Shown here: one piece after another, positions 16,919-26,838 of the stretch
Numbering within the stretch: the stretch's first letter is position 1
How the letters are laid out: the number at the start of each line of letters is the position of its first letter
Origin: Chryseobacterium cheonjiense
GTDB lineage: Bacteria > Bacteroidota > Bacteroidia > Flavobacteriales > Weeksellaceae
DNA length: 64,000 bases
NCBI RefSeq assembly: GCF_012927265.1
Contig: NZ_JABBGF010000001.1
Coordinates: 1-64,000 of the forward strand
Direction: 5' to 3'
Notes under the pieces: model-generated
Told to the model about the DNA's origin: nothing
Seen by the model: only the letters and a program-made list of their open reading frames with translations
Databases searched by the model: none
Program-made: the position numbers and the translations under genes

Positions 16919-17431
16919 TTATGCCTGTTTTACAAACTGTAATTCACCGGCGATTTTTACTTCTTCGCTTACCATAACACCTCCTGCTTCAAGAGCTGCA
17001 TTCCAGTTCAGTCCGAAATCCTTTCTGTTAATTTTCCCTTCAAAAGAAAAACCAGCTTTTGTATTTCCCCATGGATCTACATTGATTCCGTTAAAATCAA
17101 CGTCTAATGTTACAGGTTTTGTAATTCCGTTGATGGTAAGATTTCCTGTTACTTCGTTGTTCAGGGCTGAAGATTCAAAAGTAATCGTAGGATTAGCTTC
17201 AGCGTTAAAGAACTCAGCAGATCTTAAGTGGTTATCTCTGTCTGTATTGTGTGTAGAGATAGAAGCTGTCTGAATGGTAGCCGTTGTTTTAGCGTTGGAA
17301 AAACTATCGTCATCAGCATCGATTTCTGCTGTAAAATCGGTAAAGTTTCCTTTGATGTTAGAGATCATCATGTGTTTTACTTTAAAAGTAAGTTCACTAT
17401 GTGCTGGGTCTAATGTCCATTTTGTTGCCAT
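16919..17431 (-). CDS. YceI family protein
   Basis: 170 residues from the ATG at 17431; an in-frame ATG at 17494 lies upstream of the likely transcription start and gives an unlikely N-terminus. YceI proteins are lipocalin-like barrels that bind polyisoprenoid or other long lipids. Marks: MATKWTLDPAHSELTFKVKH at the start, ITKPVTLDVDFNG in the middle and INRKDFGLNWNAALEAGGVM towards the end. No signal peptide, so this is the cytosolic form. It is preceded by a perfect -7 box and followed by a terminator, so it is transcribed alone. Confidence 0.92.
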   Translation of the reverse strand: MATKWTLDPAHSELTFKVKHMMISNIKGNFTDFTAEIDADDDSFSNAKTTATIQTASISTHNTDRDNHLRSAEFFNAEANPTITFESSALNNEVTGNLTINGITKPVTLDVDFNGINVDPWGNTKAGFSFEGKINRKDFGLNWNAALEAGGVMVSEEVKIAGELQFVKQA

Positions 17432-17462
17432 TGTTTTGTAATTTTGATTGTTATTAATGATG

Positions 17463-17470
17463 CAAATGTA
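17463..17470 (-). promoter_or_regulatory. -7 box TACATTTG of the YceI-family gene
   Basis: Perfect TAnnTTTG on the minus strand, about 30 bases before the ATG at 17431. Transcription from here would exclude the alternative start at 17494. Confidence 0.55.
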
Positions 17471-17638
17471 TGTCGGAATACAGGTTCGTTTCATTGACGT
17501 AGGATAAGAAATGATTTTTTGGCTTAAAACTGTATCATTTTAATTTTCCGTTCAATAACAAAAAGGTAAGGATAATGCCTCAATTTCCATTGTCAGCGTT
17601 TTGTTTTAACATTTTCTTAACGGGTCATATTTATTTCT

Positions 17639-17646
17639 TATTTTTG
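17639..17646 (+). promoter_or_regulatory. -7 box TATTTTTG of the S9 peptidase gene
   Basis: Perfect TAnnTTTG box 20 bases before the ATG at 17667. GGAGG follows at once, placing a Shine-Dalgarno-like stretch at the expected transcript start. Confidence 0.5.
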
Positions 17647-17666
17647 GAGGATTCAATTTTTATCAA

Positions 17667-19808
17667 ATGAAATTATATAAATTTTCTTTACTGATAGTGC
17701 TTCTGGGAAGTTCTGCATTTGCCCAGACTCAGAAATTTACGATGGCAGAAGCTGTTAATGGGTTGAGAACTAATCTTGCAGTGAAAAATATTTCCCAGTT
17801 TTCATGGTCCGGAGACGGAAAATCATATATTCAGGCCGTGAAAGGCGGCTATCTTGTCACAGATCTGAAAACCAATAAGCAGGACACGCTGGTATCTTTA
17901 ACACAGTTAAAAAGAAACCTTGCAGACAATACATTAAAAGCGGTTCCGCAAATCAAATTCATCAGTAATTCCCGAGGATATTTCAATTCCGCCGGAAAGA
18001 TGACCTGGATTGAAAAATCCGGTAACGACTGGAAAATAAAAGATCAAATCACTATTGACGAAAATGCTTCAGATCTGAAACTTTTCGGCGACAGCCAGAC
18101 TTTTGCATTTACCGTAAAGAATAATTTATTTGTCAATAAGAATGGTAAAACCATTGCCGTAACAAATGATACGGATGAAAATATCCTGAACGGAGCATCC
18201 AATGTTCACCGCAATGAATTCGGTATTGATACAGGGATTTTCCCGGCACCAAATTCCGAAAGTGTAGCTTTCTACAGAATGGATCAGACCATGGTAGCAG
18301 ATTACCCGATCATCGACTGGTCCGTAACACCTGCTGTGAACCACAATATCAAATACCCAATGGCAGGACAGACTTCCCATCAGGTAACGTTAGGTGTGTT
18401 TAATATCAAGAATCAGTCAACCACATTTTTAAAGATTGAAGGTGAAAAAGATCAGTATTTAACGGCGGTAACATGGAGCCCGGATTCTAAATATATTTTT
18501 GTAGGCGTGCTGAACAGGGGACAGAATCACCTTACAATGAATCAGTACGATGCGGCAACAGGAAATTTTGTGAAAACATTATTTGAAGAAACCAGTGATA
18601 AATATGTAGAACCGCAGCACCCGCTTACCTTCTTCCCGAATTCCAATACTGATTTCATCTGGCAGAGTCAGAGAACAGGATATAACCATTTGTTTCATTA
18701 TAGTTTGGAAAAAGGTCTTATTGCTCAGATCACCAAAGGAGATTGGCTGGTTACCGATATTTTAGGTTTTAACGAAAAGAAAAAAGAGATTTATTTTGCT
18801 TCCACCAAAGAAACTCCTTTGGAGAAGCATTTGTACAGAATCAACTGGACTAATTTCAAAATGCAGCGGTTGGATAATGCAGATGGTATCCACACCGGGA
18901 TTTTAAGCAGTGACGGGAACCATTTGTATGATATCTACAGCAATGCAACCACTCCGAGAGTAGCAAGTATAATCAATACAAACAGTCTTAAATCAAATAC
19001 AATTTTGACTGCTGAAAATCCGCTGAAAAATTACCAGCGTCCCGAAATAAAAGATGTCGTATTAAAAGCTGACGATGGTACTCCGCTGTACGGAAAGATT
19101 ATCCTTCCAACTAATTTTGATGCATCTAAGAAATACCCGGTGATTGTGTATTTATACAATGGCCCGCATTTACAGTTAATTACCAATTCATTTCCGGCAT
19201 CCGGGAATCTTTGGTACGAATATATGGCGCAGAACGGATATATCATCTTCACGATGGACGGAAGAGGTTCTGCAAACAGAGGATTGAAATTTGAGCAGGC
19301 TGTTTTCAGAAATCTGGGTACTACCGAGATGAATGACCAGATGAAAGGGGTAGATTACCTGAAATCATTGCCTTATGTAGATTCTGAAAGAATGGGGATT
19401 CATGGATGGAGCTTCGGAGGATTTATGACAACCAGCTTTATGCTTCGTCATCCTGAAGTTTTCAAAGTGGGCGTTGCAGGCGGCCCGGTAATCGACTGGA
19501 GTATGTACGAGATCATGTACGGAGAAAGATATATGGATACGCCCCAGGAAAATCCGCAGGGTTATGCAAAAGCCAGTCTCCTGGATAAAGTACAGAATCT
19601 TAAAGGAAAGCTGTTAATGATTCACGGAGCACAGGATGATGTGGTGGTGTGGCAGCATTCGGTTAAATTTATCAAATCTGCTGTAGACAACGGGGTACAG
19701 GTAGATTATTTTGTATATCCGGGACATCCGCATAATGTAATCGGAAAAGACAGAGTACACCTTATGCAGAAAGTAACAGATTATTTTGATTTATATCTGA
19801 AAAAATAA
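17667..19808 (+). CDS. S9 family peptidase, dipeptidyl peptidase IV-like
   Basis: 713 residues with a signal peptide (KLYKFSLLIVLLGSSAFAQ), so periplasmic or surface. Residues about 40-470 form the DPP-IV beta-propeller; the C-terminal 250 residues form an alpha/beta hydrolase. The triad is readable: Ser582 in GWSFGGFM, Asp658 in GAQDDVVVW, His689 in GHPHNV. Such enzymes cut X-Pro dipeptides from peptide N-termini and support amino-acid scavenging. The usual DPP-IV Glu pair in the propeller may correspond to RNEFG near residue 190, not certain. An acyltransferase gene starts 14 bases downstream. Confidence 0.93.
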   Translation: MKLYKFSLLIVLLGSSAFAQTQKFTMAEAVNGLRTNLAVKNISQFSWSGDGKSYIQAVKGGYLVTDLKTNKQDTLVSLTQLKRNLADNTLKAVPQIKFISNSRGYFNSAGKMTWIEKSGNDWKIKDQITIDENASDLKLFGDSQTFAFTVKNNLFVNKNGKTIAVTNDTDENILNGASNVHRNEFGIDTGIFPAPNSESVAFYRMDQTMVADYPIIDWSVTPAVNHNIKYPMAGQTSHQVTLGVFNIKNQSTTFLKIEGEKDQYLTAVTWSPDSKYIFVGVLNRGQNHLTMNQYDAATGNFVKTLFEETSDKYVEPQHPLTFFPNSNTDFIWQSQRTGYNHLFHYSLEKGLIAQITKGDWLVTDILGFNEKKKEIYFASTKETPLEKHLYRINWTNFKMQRLDNADGIHTGILSSDGNHLYDIYSNATTPRVASIINTNSLKSNTILTAENPLKNYQRPEIKDVVLKADDGTPLYGKIILPTNFDASKKYPVIVYLYNGPHLQLITNSFPASGNLWYEYMAQNGYIIFTMDGRGSANRGLKFEQAVFRNLGTTEMNDQMKGVDYLKSLPYVDSERMGIHGWSFGGFMTTSFMLRHPEVFKVGVAGGPVIDWSMYEIMYGERYMDTPQENPQGYAKASLLDKVQNLKGKLLMIHGAQDDVVVWQHSVKFIKSAVDNGVQVDYFVYPGHPHNVIGKDRVHLMQKVTDYFDLYLKK

Positions 19809-19822
19809 TCTATTCCGGCATA

Positions 19823-20899
19823 ATGAATTTTATACAAAAAGACAGAGTACACTTTCATACGTTTGATTCGTTGAGGTTTCTGTCTTTTTTGTTGGTTTTC
19901 CTCCATCATTCACCGGTTCCAAAAGATAATTTTCTTCATTACTTTGCTAAAGAAGGCGGGATTGGCGTTTCCTTTTTCTTTGTACTCAGCGGTTTCCTGA
20001 TTACCTATATTCTGATGGTTGAGAAAGTAAATACTCATGGGAAAATTGACCTGAAAAAGTTTTTCATAAGAAGAATATTAAGAATCTGGCCGTTATATTA
20101 TGCCATGGTTTTATTTGCCATGTTTACGCCTTTTATTCTTGATTTTTTTCATATTTCCTATTCTAATGAAGGATATGAACCCAATTGGTTTTTAACCTGT
20201 ACTTTCCTGGAAAATTATATGCAGATGTGGACGGGCACATTTCCCAATGTTTCTCCGTTAAACGTTATCTGGTCGCTCTGTATTGAAGAACATTTTTATA
20301 TCTTCTGGGGGCTGGCTTTTTATTGGACTTCCTTAAAAAATATTCCGAAACTGCTTTTGGGATGTATTGTTTTTTCATTCGTGATGCAGACAGTGTATCA
20401 ACATTACGGGATCATTACGCTGGATCTTTTTACCAATATTCATTACTTTGCGTTTGGCGGAATTCCGGCTTATATTTTTGTTTTCAGAAAAGATATTATT
20501 AAAAAGCTGGAATTGATTCCTGCAGTTTACAAATATTTGTATGCGTTGTCCGTTCTGGCAATAATTATCCTTCTGGCAAATACCGGGATAATATCTGATC
20601 CTAAAGTAATCTCATTGCTGCTGAGTATTTTGTTTTCTGGATTGATCTTATCTACGCTGGGAACGAAGAATGTTTTTAAGATATCCGATAAAACTATTCC
20701 TGCAAAACTCGGAAAATACACCTATGGGCTGTATTTACTCCATCCTGTTTTCATTATGCTGTTTGTGAAAATGGGTAATTATTTTGAATGGAGCTGGTTT
20801 GTCATTGTTTTGTTATCCTTCATGGCTACGGTAATTTTTTCTTTTTTATCCTATCATCTTTTTGAAAAGCAGTTTCTTAAACTTAAAAGCAAACTGTAG
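19823..20899 (+). CDS. Acyltransferase family 3 (OafA/YrhL-like) membrane protein
   Basis: 358 residues with about ten membrane helices. The start FHTFDSLRFLSFLLVFLHHS carries the R-F and H-H residues typical of acyltransferase family 3, and RRILRIWPLYY (residues about 86-96) is the second conserved block. VIWSLCIEEHFYIFWG matches the conserved S-x-E-x-H-F-Y segment. These enzymes O-acylate sugars of surface polysaccharides. It follows the S9 peptidase after 14 bases, so co-transcription is likely, though the functions are unrelated. Acceptor unknown. Confidence 0.9.
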   Translation: MNFIQKDRVHFHTFDSLRFLSFLLVFLHHSPVPKDNFLHYFAKEGGIGVSFFFVLSGFLITYILMVEKVNTHGKIDLKKFFIRRILRIWPLYYAMVLFAMFTPFILDFFHISYSNEGYEPNWFLTCTFLENYMQMWTGTFPNVSPLNVIWSLCIEEHFYIFWGLAFYWTSLKNIPKLLLGCIVFSFVMQTVYQHYGIITLDLFTNIHYFAFGGIPAYIFVFRKDIIKKLELIPAVYKYLYALSVLAIIILLANTGIISDPKVISLLLSILFSGLILSTLGTKNVFKISDKTIPAKLGKYTYGLYLLHPVFIMLFVKMGNYFEWSWFVIVLLSFMATVIFSFLSYHLFEKQFLKLKSKL

Positions 20900-20952
20900 A
20901 TTCTGCAACCTGTTTCTTATCAAAGATCAATGTGCCTGATTTTTGCCTGAAG

Positions 20953-20960
20953 TATCTTTG
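20953..20960 (+). promoter_or_regulatory. -7 box TATCTTTG of the LLM oxidoreductase gene
   Basis: Perfect TAnnTTTG box. It ends 18 bases before the ATG at 20979 and lies inside the frame that a more upstream start (20943) would need, supporting 20979. Confidence 0.55.
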
Positions 20961-20978
20961 TATCATAAAATCAACAAT

Positions 20979-21998
20979 ATGGAATTAGGTATCGGAATGT
21001 TTGGCGATCTGGCAGTAGATCAGTCAACCGGAAAATATAAAGATGCAGGAATTAAAATCCGTGAAATCATTGATCAGGTAAAACTGATGGACGAAGTGGG
21101 AATTGATGTTTTTGCTATGGGCGAACATCACCGCCCTGACTATGCAGTTTCATCGCCGGAAATTGTGTTGGCTGCGGCAGCAAGTGTTACCAAAAATATA
21201 AAGCTTGCAAGTGGGGTAACGGTTCTCAGCTCATCCGAACCTGTGAAAGTTTATGAAGATTTTGCAACAATTGATTTAATTTCAGACGGGCGTGCAGAAA
21301 TTTTCGTAGGCCGTGGAAGTTTCATTGAATCTTTTCCGCTCTACGGATATTCTTTAAATGATTACGAAGAACTTTTTGATGAAAAACTGGAACTGCTTTT
21401 AAAGATCAATTCTGAAGAAAACGTTTCCTGGTCTGGAAAACTTCGTGCACCCATGCAGAACCAGACTGTTTATCCAAGAGCCAAAAATGAAGGAAGGATT
21501 CCAATCTGGAGAGCCGTTGGCGGCACACCACAGTCTGTTTTGAGTGCTGCAAAATTGGGAATGCCGCTAGTTGTTGCGATCATTGGCGGAATGCCGATAC
21601 AGTTTAAAAATCTGATCGACTTTTATAAGCAGGAATATCTGAAAGCCGGCCATCCGGAATCTGAAATGCAGATTGCCATTCACTCGCATACTTTTGTAAG
21701 TGAAGACCAGGAAATCATAGACGGATATTTTCATAATTATAAATCACAGATGGACAGGATCGGTTCGTCAAGAGGCTGGGCGCCTTACACCAAAATGCAA
21801 TATGAGGGCGGAAGAAGCAATGACGGTGCTTTATTCATTGGAAATGCTAATCAAGTAGCCGACAAAATTGCCTATATGAAAGAGATTTTCGGGATTACGA
21901 GATTCATCGGACACATGGACGTCGGAGCTCCGGAAAATGATATCATGAGAAAATCAATCGAGTTATTTGGTGAAAAAGTTGGTCCGCAGGTAAGATAA
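20979..21998 (+). CDS. LLM class (luciferase-like) flavin-dependent oxidoreductase
   Basis: 339 residues starting at the ATG at 20979 (MELGIGMFGDL), which puts the first beta-strand of the TIM barrel at the N-terminus as usual. Family marks: FAMGEHHRPDYAVSSPEIVL near residues 45-65, DLISDGRAEIFVGRGS near residues 103-118, and IGNANQVADKI near the C-terminus. Such enzymes use FMNH2 or F420 and oxygen to oxidise small molecules; substrate unknown. Probably transcribed alone from its own promoter and ended by a bidirectional terminator. Confidence 0.9.
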   Translation: MELGIGMFGDLAVDQSTGKYKDAGIKIREIIDQVKLMDEVGIDVFAMGEHHRPDYAVSSPEIVLAAAASVTKNIKLASGVTVLSSSEPVKVYEDFATIDLISDGRAEIFVGRGSFIESFPLYGYSLNDYEELFDEKLELLLKINSEENVSWSGKLRAPMQNQTVYPRAKNEGRIPIWRAVGGTPQSVLSAAKLGMPLVVAIIGGMPIQFKNLIDFYKQEYLKAGHPESEMQIAIHSHTFVSEDQEIIDGYFHNYKSQMDRIGSSRGWAPYTKMQYEGGRSNDGALFIGNANQVADKIAYMKEIFGITRFIGHMDVGAPENDIMRKSIELFGEKVGPQVR

Positions 21999-22002
21999 TA
22001 AG

Positions 22003-22031
22003 AATTCCGCTGAAGTTACTTCAGCGGAATT
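22003..22031. terminator. Bidirectional terminator
   Basis: AATTCCGCTGAAG (22003-22015) pairs perfectly over 13 bp with CTTCAGCGGAATT (22019-22031) around a TTA loop. It separates convergent genes; weak T runs follow on the plus strand. Confidence 0.85.
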
Positions 22032-22037
22032 TTAATT

Positions 22038-22484
22038 TTAAATGGTAGAATCAAACTTCGCTTTATATTCATTCAGAAGTTCGGCAAGCTTGTCTGCAGA
22101 CATTCCGTAGGTGTCGGGAAAACCTCCCTGCCGGCGCTTTAATTTTTCTCCCGCAAGATTTTTATTAAGATCAAAAATCACGAGCTTATTAAAAGCCACC
22201 CATTTTGTACGGAAAGAATGTACCGCCTGCCACGGAATAAAGGTTATTCTGAAAAGATTTTTCATCTCAATTCCTTTTTCATCAATCTTAAGATAAGAGG
22301 AACCGGGAATAAGATTAAGAAGAAAAACAATAAAACAAATTCCGAAAAATACAATATTCAGGATCGCGATAAGCATATTTGTGTCTAGGAGAGAAATTCC
22401 TAAAGCAACAAATCCTATGCTGATGACCAATAAAATGCTGCTTTTTACTTTTCCGGGTTTTAAAATAAGAGGTGTATTTTGCAT
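22038..22484 (-). CDS. STM3941 family membrane protein (PH-like domain)
   Basis: 148 residues: two membrane helices (SSILLVISIGFVALGISLL and ILNIVFFGICFIVFLLNLI) followed by a cytosolic beta-rich domain with YLKIDEKGIEMKNLFR and IPWQAVHSF, the pattern of bacterial PH-like domains. The C-terminal helix ADKLAELLNEYKAKFD is also typical. Function unknown. It lies 26 bases downstream (in reading direction) of nothing on its strand; sbcC ends 27 bases before its start, so it may be read as the third gene after sbcD-sbcC. Confidence 0.7.
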   Translation of the reverse strand: MQNTPLILKPGKVKSSILLVISIGFVALGISLLDTNMLIAILNIVFFGICFIVFLLNLIPGSSYLKIDEKGIEMKNLFRITFIPWQAVHSFRTKWVAFNKLVIFDLNKNLAGEKLKRRQGGFPDTYGMSADKLAELLNEYKAKFDSTI

Positions 22485-22510
22485 GTTATATTTAAAAATA
22501 ATTAATTAGA

Positions 22511-25500
22511 TTATACGATTTCAATCTGGCTGCCTTTTTCTTCGTCCTTAATGATATTCAGTGATACTGGGATTTTCTCCTTGAGCTCTTCCACATGGGA
22601 AATGATGCCTACAATCCTGTTTTCTCTCTGAAGATTCACAAGGGTTTCAAAAACAATATTCACTGATTCCAGATCCTGAGTTCCGAAGCCTTCATCAATA
22701 AAGAAGAAGTTTTTTTCTGCCTTTGCATTGCTTTGTACACTTTCTGCCAAAGCCAGCGCAAGACTCAGAGACACCTGAAAAGCCTGTCCGCCGGAAAGGG
22801 TTTTTACACTTCTGCTGCGGCCTTCGTTGAGGTAGTCGATAATTTCAAATTCGTTGTTGTCGTTAAGCTGCAGACTCAGCTGATTTCTTGTCATTCTGTG
22901 AAAACGTACATTCGCATGGTCGCACAGTTGCCGCAGATAAATTGAGGAAACGTACTGTACGAATCCCGCCCCTTTGAAGAGGTTCATCATGATTTTCAGA
23001 TTTTCTGCCCGTTTTTGAAGCTGCGCCGAAACTTTTAAAAGATCTTCTTTTTTCTTAAACTCTTTTTCCAGCCTTTCAATTTCCGCTTTTGTTTTTACAA
23101 CCGCATCATTGGCTGCTTTTACTTCAAGCTCAAGGGTGGCAAACCGCATTTCAGCGGCTGAAAACTCCTCAGGATCAAAAGTGAAATCTTTTAATTTTAT
23201 TTCAAGCTCAAGAATGCTGTTTTTTAAGGTTTCAAACTTTATTCTGAATTCCTGGATGAGGTTTTTGGCTTCCTGAACATCTATTTTCTCAGCCAGAATT
23301 TCCAGCACTTTATTCTGGTCAAACGGCTGTTCTGCTATAGCTTTTTCAATTGAAAGCGTATTTTCTGAAATTTCCTGCTCCAGCTCGGAAATTCTTTTTT
23401 CCAGCTGCTTCACAATGGTTTTTTGTTCTGCCAGCTTTGGAGAAATTTCTTTTTCTTGTTTAAGCAGTTGCTGATAATGCTGCTCCGTTTCGCGGTTGGA
23501 AATGCTGAGTTTATTAAGAGCTTCCTCTACTTCCGAAGCCTCTTTTTCAAGATAATTCTTCCATTCCAGGATTTTCAGGTTGGCTTCATTCGTTTTAATC
23601 TGCTCTTCTTTTTTAGCTTCATCCAAGCGGAATTTTTCCAGTGCTTTGTTGTAGCTGTCGAGGGTATTTCTTTCTTTATCAAGATTTTTCTGCTCTACGC
23701 TGATCTGCTCATTCAGTTCTTCCATCTGCTTTTCGATGGTGAAAGAATGCTGTCTTTTTTCTTCAAAATCAGTTTCATTTGTTGCATTAAATTCTTTCCA
23801 GGTAAAATTTTTAAGATGAATTTCTATCTGATTCTGAATCAGTTTTGTCTGGCTCTCTTCATATTTTAGCTGTTCTTCAAAGATTTTCTTTCGGTCGAGG
23901 ATTTTTTCCGTTTCAGACACTTGTTTCTGAAGAAGATCCTTCCGGTGTTCAAGCTGGTCTATTTGCTGCTGAATTTCATCTAATTCTGAATTAACATCGG
24001 CATATTGTACAATATTCGGATGTTCCAGGGCGCCACAGAGCGGACATGCTTTTCCGTCGTGCAGTTCAATGGCAAAATGAGAAAGCTTTTGCTGAACCTC
24101 CAGCTGACTACGTTTTTCAGAAAGTATTTTTTTCTGATTTTCCAGATTTTCAGCCTGAATCTTAAAATCTTCTCTGAAGGTTTCGGGATTAATCTTTAAA
24201 ACTTCAAGCTCTTTGGAAATGGCAATAATTTCATTTTTTTTAACTTCAGCTTTTTGGATCTGGCTGTTGAGGTTTTCCGTTAATTTTTTGTGCTCCAGAA
24301 ACCAGTTTCCTACACTCACCAGTAATCCGGGTTCCAGTTTTCCGGGTTTTAACAGTTCGTGTTTTTTAGAAAGCGCTTCGATTTTCTGCTGAAGCAGCTT
24401 TTGCTGAGTTTCAACTTCTTTTACTTTTTGGAAACCATTTTCCGTTCTTTCTTTTAAGATTTTAATTTCATCAGATACCCTCATCATCTGCAGAATCAGG
24501 CTCAAATCGTTTTCCTGAATTTTCGACTGATGAAGGGCTTCATACTGGGGCTGTATCGCTGCAAGTTCGCTTTTTACCTTTTCAAACTGAAACTCCGTGC
24601 TCTGTACAACTAGTAACTGTTGTTTTTTTTGCTGCTGCTGTTCAGCAATTTCTTTTGCCAGTTTATTTTTTTCAGAAAACAGGGGAGTGAAGATTCGCGA
24701 CACCCGGTCGTACAGTTCTGTTTTTGTCTCCAGCAAGTCTACATTTTCCTTTTGTTCAGTTAGCTGCTTAAAATGGGCTTTCTTCTGATGCAGCAGTTCA
24801 AAGTCTTCTTTTAAAATTTTCAGTTTGGAATACATGTTTTCCGTTTCTTTGAAACTTTTCAATATTTCTTCAAACTTCTGCTGTTCCTGCCTCAGATTTT
24901 CTTTCTGTGATGAAATCTGTTCTTCATTTACCTCTTCAAATCCTTTCAGCTGACCTTCCAGCTGATCAAGCTCCGAACGGTTTTTGGTATTGATAAGGGA
25001 AACATTGTTCTGAAGATCAAATCGCTGAAGACCGAATATTTCCTTCATCATATTCGTCCGCTCTGCGGCTCCCAATTCCAGGAATTCTTTGAATTGGCCC
25101 TGAGGAATAATAATGGTCCGTTTAAAATTAGCATAACTTAGCCCTACAATCTGCTCTGCATTCGAGTGATCAAGCGGAATCCAGTTTTCATTTTTCCATT
25201 CGTAAAAAGTGACTGACGGGGTTTTTACATCTTCAAAGTTTTTAGAATTTCTTTTAAATTCGCGTGTTGCACGGTATTTTTTGTTTTCGGAATTAATAAA
25301 ATCAAACTCGATATAAGATCGGTTGGATTTCAGGTTCATCATATTGTATGCGCGTCTGTCACGGGCATTAAGACGCTCGGTTTCTCCGTAAAGTGCAAAC
25401 GAAATTGCTTCCAGGATTGAAGATTTTCCTGAACCCACAGCTCCGAATATACCGAAAAGGCCCGCTTCCGTAAGATTTTCAAAGTCAATTTTCTGACGCT

Positions 25501-25546
25501 CCTGATATGAGTAGATGCCCTCTAAAGTTAATTGAACCGGAATCAT
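22511..25546 (-). CDS. sbcC: Nuclease SbcCD subunit C, SMC-like ATPase
   Basis: 1011 residues. With SbcD it forms the Mre11-Rad50-type complex that opens hairpins and trims DNA ends. Walker A is GAVGSGKSS near residue 36; two long coiled coils flank the zinc hook C501-P-L-C504; the ABC signature is LSGGQAF and Walker B FFFIDEGFG, both near the C-terminus. The first codon overlaps the end of sbcD by four bases (ATGA), a classic sign of translational coupling. Length is normal for SbcC. Confidence 0.96.
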   Translation of the reverse strand: MIPVQLTLEGIYSYQERQKIDFENLTEAGLFGIFGAVGSGKSSILEAISFALYGETERLNARDRRAYNMMNLKSNRSYIEFDFINSENKKYRATREFKRNSKNFEDVKTPSVTFYEWKNENWIPLDHSNAEQIVGLSYANFKRTIIIPQGQFKEFLELGAAERTNMMKEIFGLQRFDLQNNVSLINTKNRSELDQLEGQLKGFEEVNEEQISSQKENLRQEQQKFEEILKSFKETENMYSKLKILKEDFELLHQKKAHFKQLTEQKENVDLLETKTELYDRVSRIFTPLFSEKNKLAKEIAEQQQQKKQQLLVVQSTEFQFEKVKSELAAIQPQYEALHQSKIQENDLSLILQMMRVSDEIKILKERTENGFQKVKEVETQQKLLQQKIEALSKKHELLKPGKLEPGLLVSVGNWFLEHKKLTENLNSQIQKAEVKKNEIIAISKELEVLKINPETFREDFKIQAENLENQKKILSEKRSQLEVQQKLSHFAIELHDGKACPLCGALEHPNIVQYADVNSELDEIQQQIDQLEHRKDLLQKQVSETEKILDRKKIFEEQLKYEESQTKLIQNQIEIHLKNFTWKEFNATNETDFEEKRQHSFTIEKQMEELNEQISVEQKNLDKERNTLDSYNKALEKFRLDEAKKEEQIKTNEANLKILEWKNYLEKEASEVEEALNKLSISNRETEQHYQQLLKQEKEISPKLAEQKTIVKQLEKRISELEQEISENTLSIEKAIAEQPFDQNKVLEILAEKIDVQEAKNLIQEFRIKFETLKNSILELEIKLKDFTFDPEEFSAAEMRFATLELEVKAANDAVVKTKAEIERLEKEFKKKEDLLKVSAQLQKRAENLKIMMNLFKGAGFVQYVSSIYLRQLCDHANVRFHRMTRNQLSLQLNDNNEFEIIDYLNEGRSRSVKTLSGGQAFQVSLSLALALAESVQSNAKAEKNFFFIDEGFGTQDLESVNIVFETLVNLQRENRIVGIISHVEELKEKIPVSLNIIKDEEKGSQIEIV

Positions 25547-26754
25547 AGGTTAGGGTTAAGAATTTCGTTAAACAGATTGATAAGTTCGTCATTGGCTTCC
25601 TGGCCCCCGTTTTTCGATTTAAAATAATCTCCGAACAAAGACTGGATATCCTGATTAAGGTTGATCTCCCGAAGCTGATTTTCATTCAATTCCTGGTTTT
25701 TAACTTTCGGAATAAGATGTACGATTCCGGTATGGGTTTGATACAGTCGTTTTCTTTCATCAGCTTTAAGGAAGGTTTCGCTTTCTAAAGTCAGTTCTAC
25801 GAATGTGTCCTGGTTTTCCGTAAGCCATTCCACCGTTTTTTCGATACAGTCAAAGCTTTTTCTTTCGAGGCATTTGCCGTTTTTAATCGGAATTCTTTTA
25901 AATTGAACGGTTTTCGCAGGTTCCGCTTCAATGATAGAAATATATTTGGTCTGTCCTGCTTCACTGAAGCTGTAGCAAAGGGGAGAAGATGAATACACGA
26001 CAGGTTTTTCTTCGGTTCCGATATTCTGAAAACGGTGAAGATGTCCTAATGCCGTATACTGAATCTGTGGAGGAATGCTATCTGAAAAAATAAGGTCTGC
26101 ATTTCCGATCCTGAGTGGCTTTTCACCTTCGGGTTCGTCCAGAAGGGGAGCGCCTTTTTTATTCATGTACAAATGGGTCATGAGGAGGTTAACCCCTTTT
26201 TCATCACAAAATTCATCAGCATTTTTCTGCCAGTGTTCTGCCAGAACTTTATTCAGTTCGGCTTCCTTTTCTTCACCGAAATACTGCTTAAGCCTGATCT
26301 CGTTGGCATAAGGCGTATGAAGAATTCTCACGGGATGATCCAGGCTTTTTAAAGTAAGTTCAATATATCCTTCGTCAGATTTTGAAATGCTGAAATGTTC
26401 CAGTTCAAAAGGAGTGATAATCGCTTTGGGATGGCCAATGAGAATAATACCGCATTCCCGGGCCAAAGGATCTGGTGCGTCAATAAGGTTCGGAGAATCG
26501 TGGTTTCCCGAAATAGCAATTACGGGCCGCTTTCCGTTCAGCGACAGCCTTTTTAACGTTTTATAAAATAATTGTACGGCGTCGACACCGGGATTGAAGT
26601 TATCAAATAAATCTCCGGCAATCAGGATGAGATCAACATTTTGTTCGTCAGCAATCTCTACAAGCTCATCCATCACCAAAACCTGTTCTTCGAGTCTTGA
26701 AAATCGGTCGAGTCTTTTACCCAAATGCCAGTCGGCAGTATGCAGAATTTTCAT
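25543..26754 (-). CDS. sbcD: Nuclease SbcCD subunit D
   Basis: 403 residues, calcineurin-like phosphoesterase and Mre11 homologue. Metal-binding motifs in order: DWHLG (residues 8-12), GDLFD (near 47), GNHDSP (near 84), and the later HTPYA, and GHLHRFQ. A C-terminal capping domain follows. It supplies the Mn-dependent exo/endonuclease active site of SbcCD. It overlaps sbcC by four bases and is the first gene of the operon. The start is the ATG giving MKILHTADWHLG, standard for the family. Confidence 0.97.
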   Translation of the reverse strand: MKILHTADWHLGKRLDRFSRLEEQVLVMDELVEIADEQNVDLILIAGDLFDNFNPGVDAVQLFYKTLKRLSLNGKRPVIAISGNHDSPNLIDAPDPLARECGIILIGHPKAIITPFELEHFSISKSDEGYIELTLKSLDHPVRILHTPYANEIRLKQYFGEEKEAELNKVLAEHWQKNADEFCDEKGVNLLMTHLYMNKKGAPLLDEPEGEKPLRIGNADLIFSDSIPPQIQYTALGHLHRFQNIGTEEKPVVYSSSPLCYSFSEAGQTKYISIIEAEPAKTVQFKRIPIKNGKCLERKSFDCIEKTVEWLTENQDTFVELTLESETFLKADERKRLYQTHTGIVHLIPKVKNQELNENQLREINLNQDIQSLFGDYFKSKNGGQEANDELINLFNEILNPNL

Positions 26755-26815
26755 ATTGTAAATGTAAAGAAGATAAATGAAAAGTAAGAATTGTGGTATA
26801 CAACATTATTATCGC

Positions 26816-26823
26816 TATTTTTG
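26816..26823 (+). promoter_or_regulatory. -7 box TATTTTTG
   Basis: Perfect TAnnTTTG box 15 bases before the ATG at 26839, with TTG at 26791-26793 (22-base spacer, a little long). It lies inside the frame of a start at 26791, so it supports the later start. Confidence 0.5.
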
Positions 26824-26838
26824 CAAAAACTAACTACC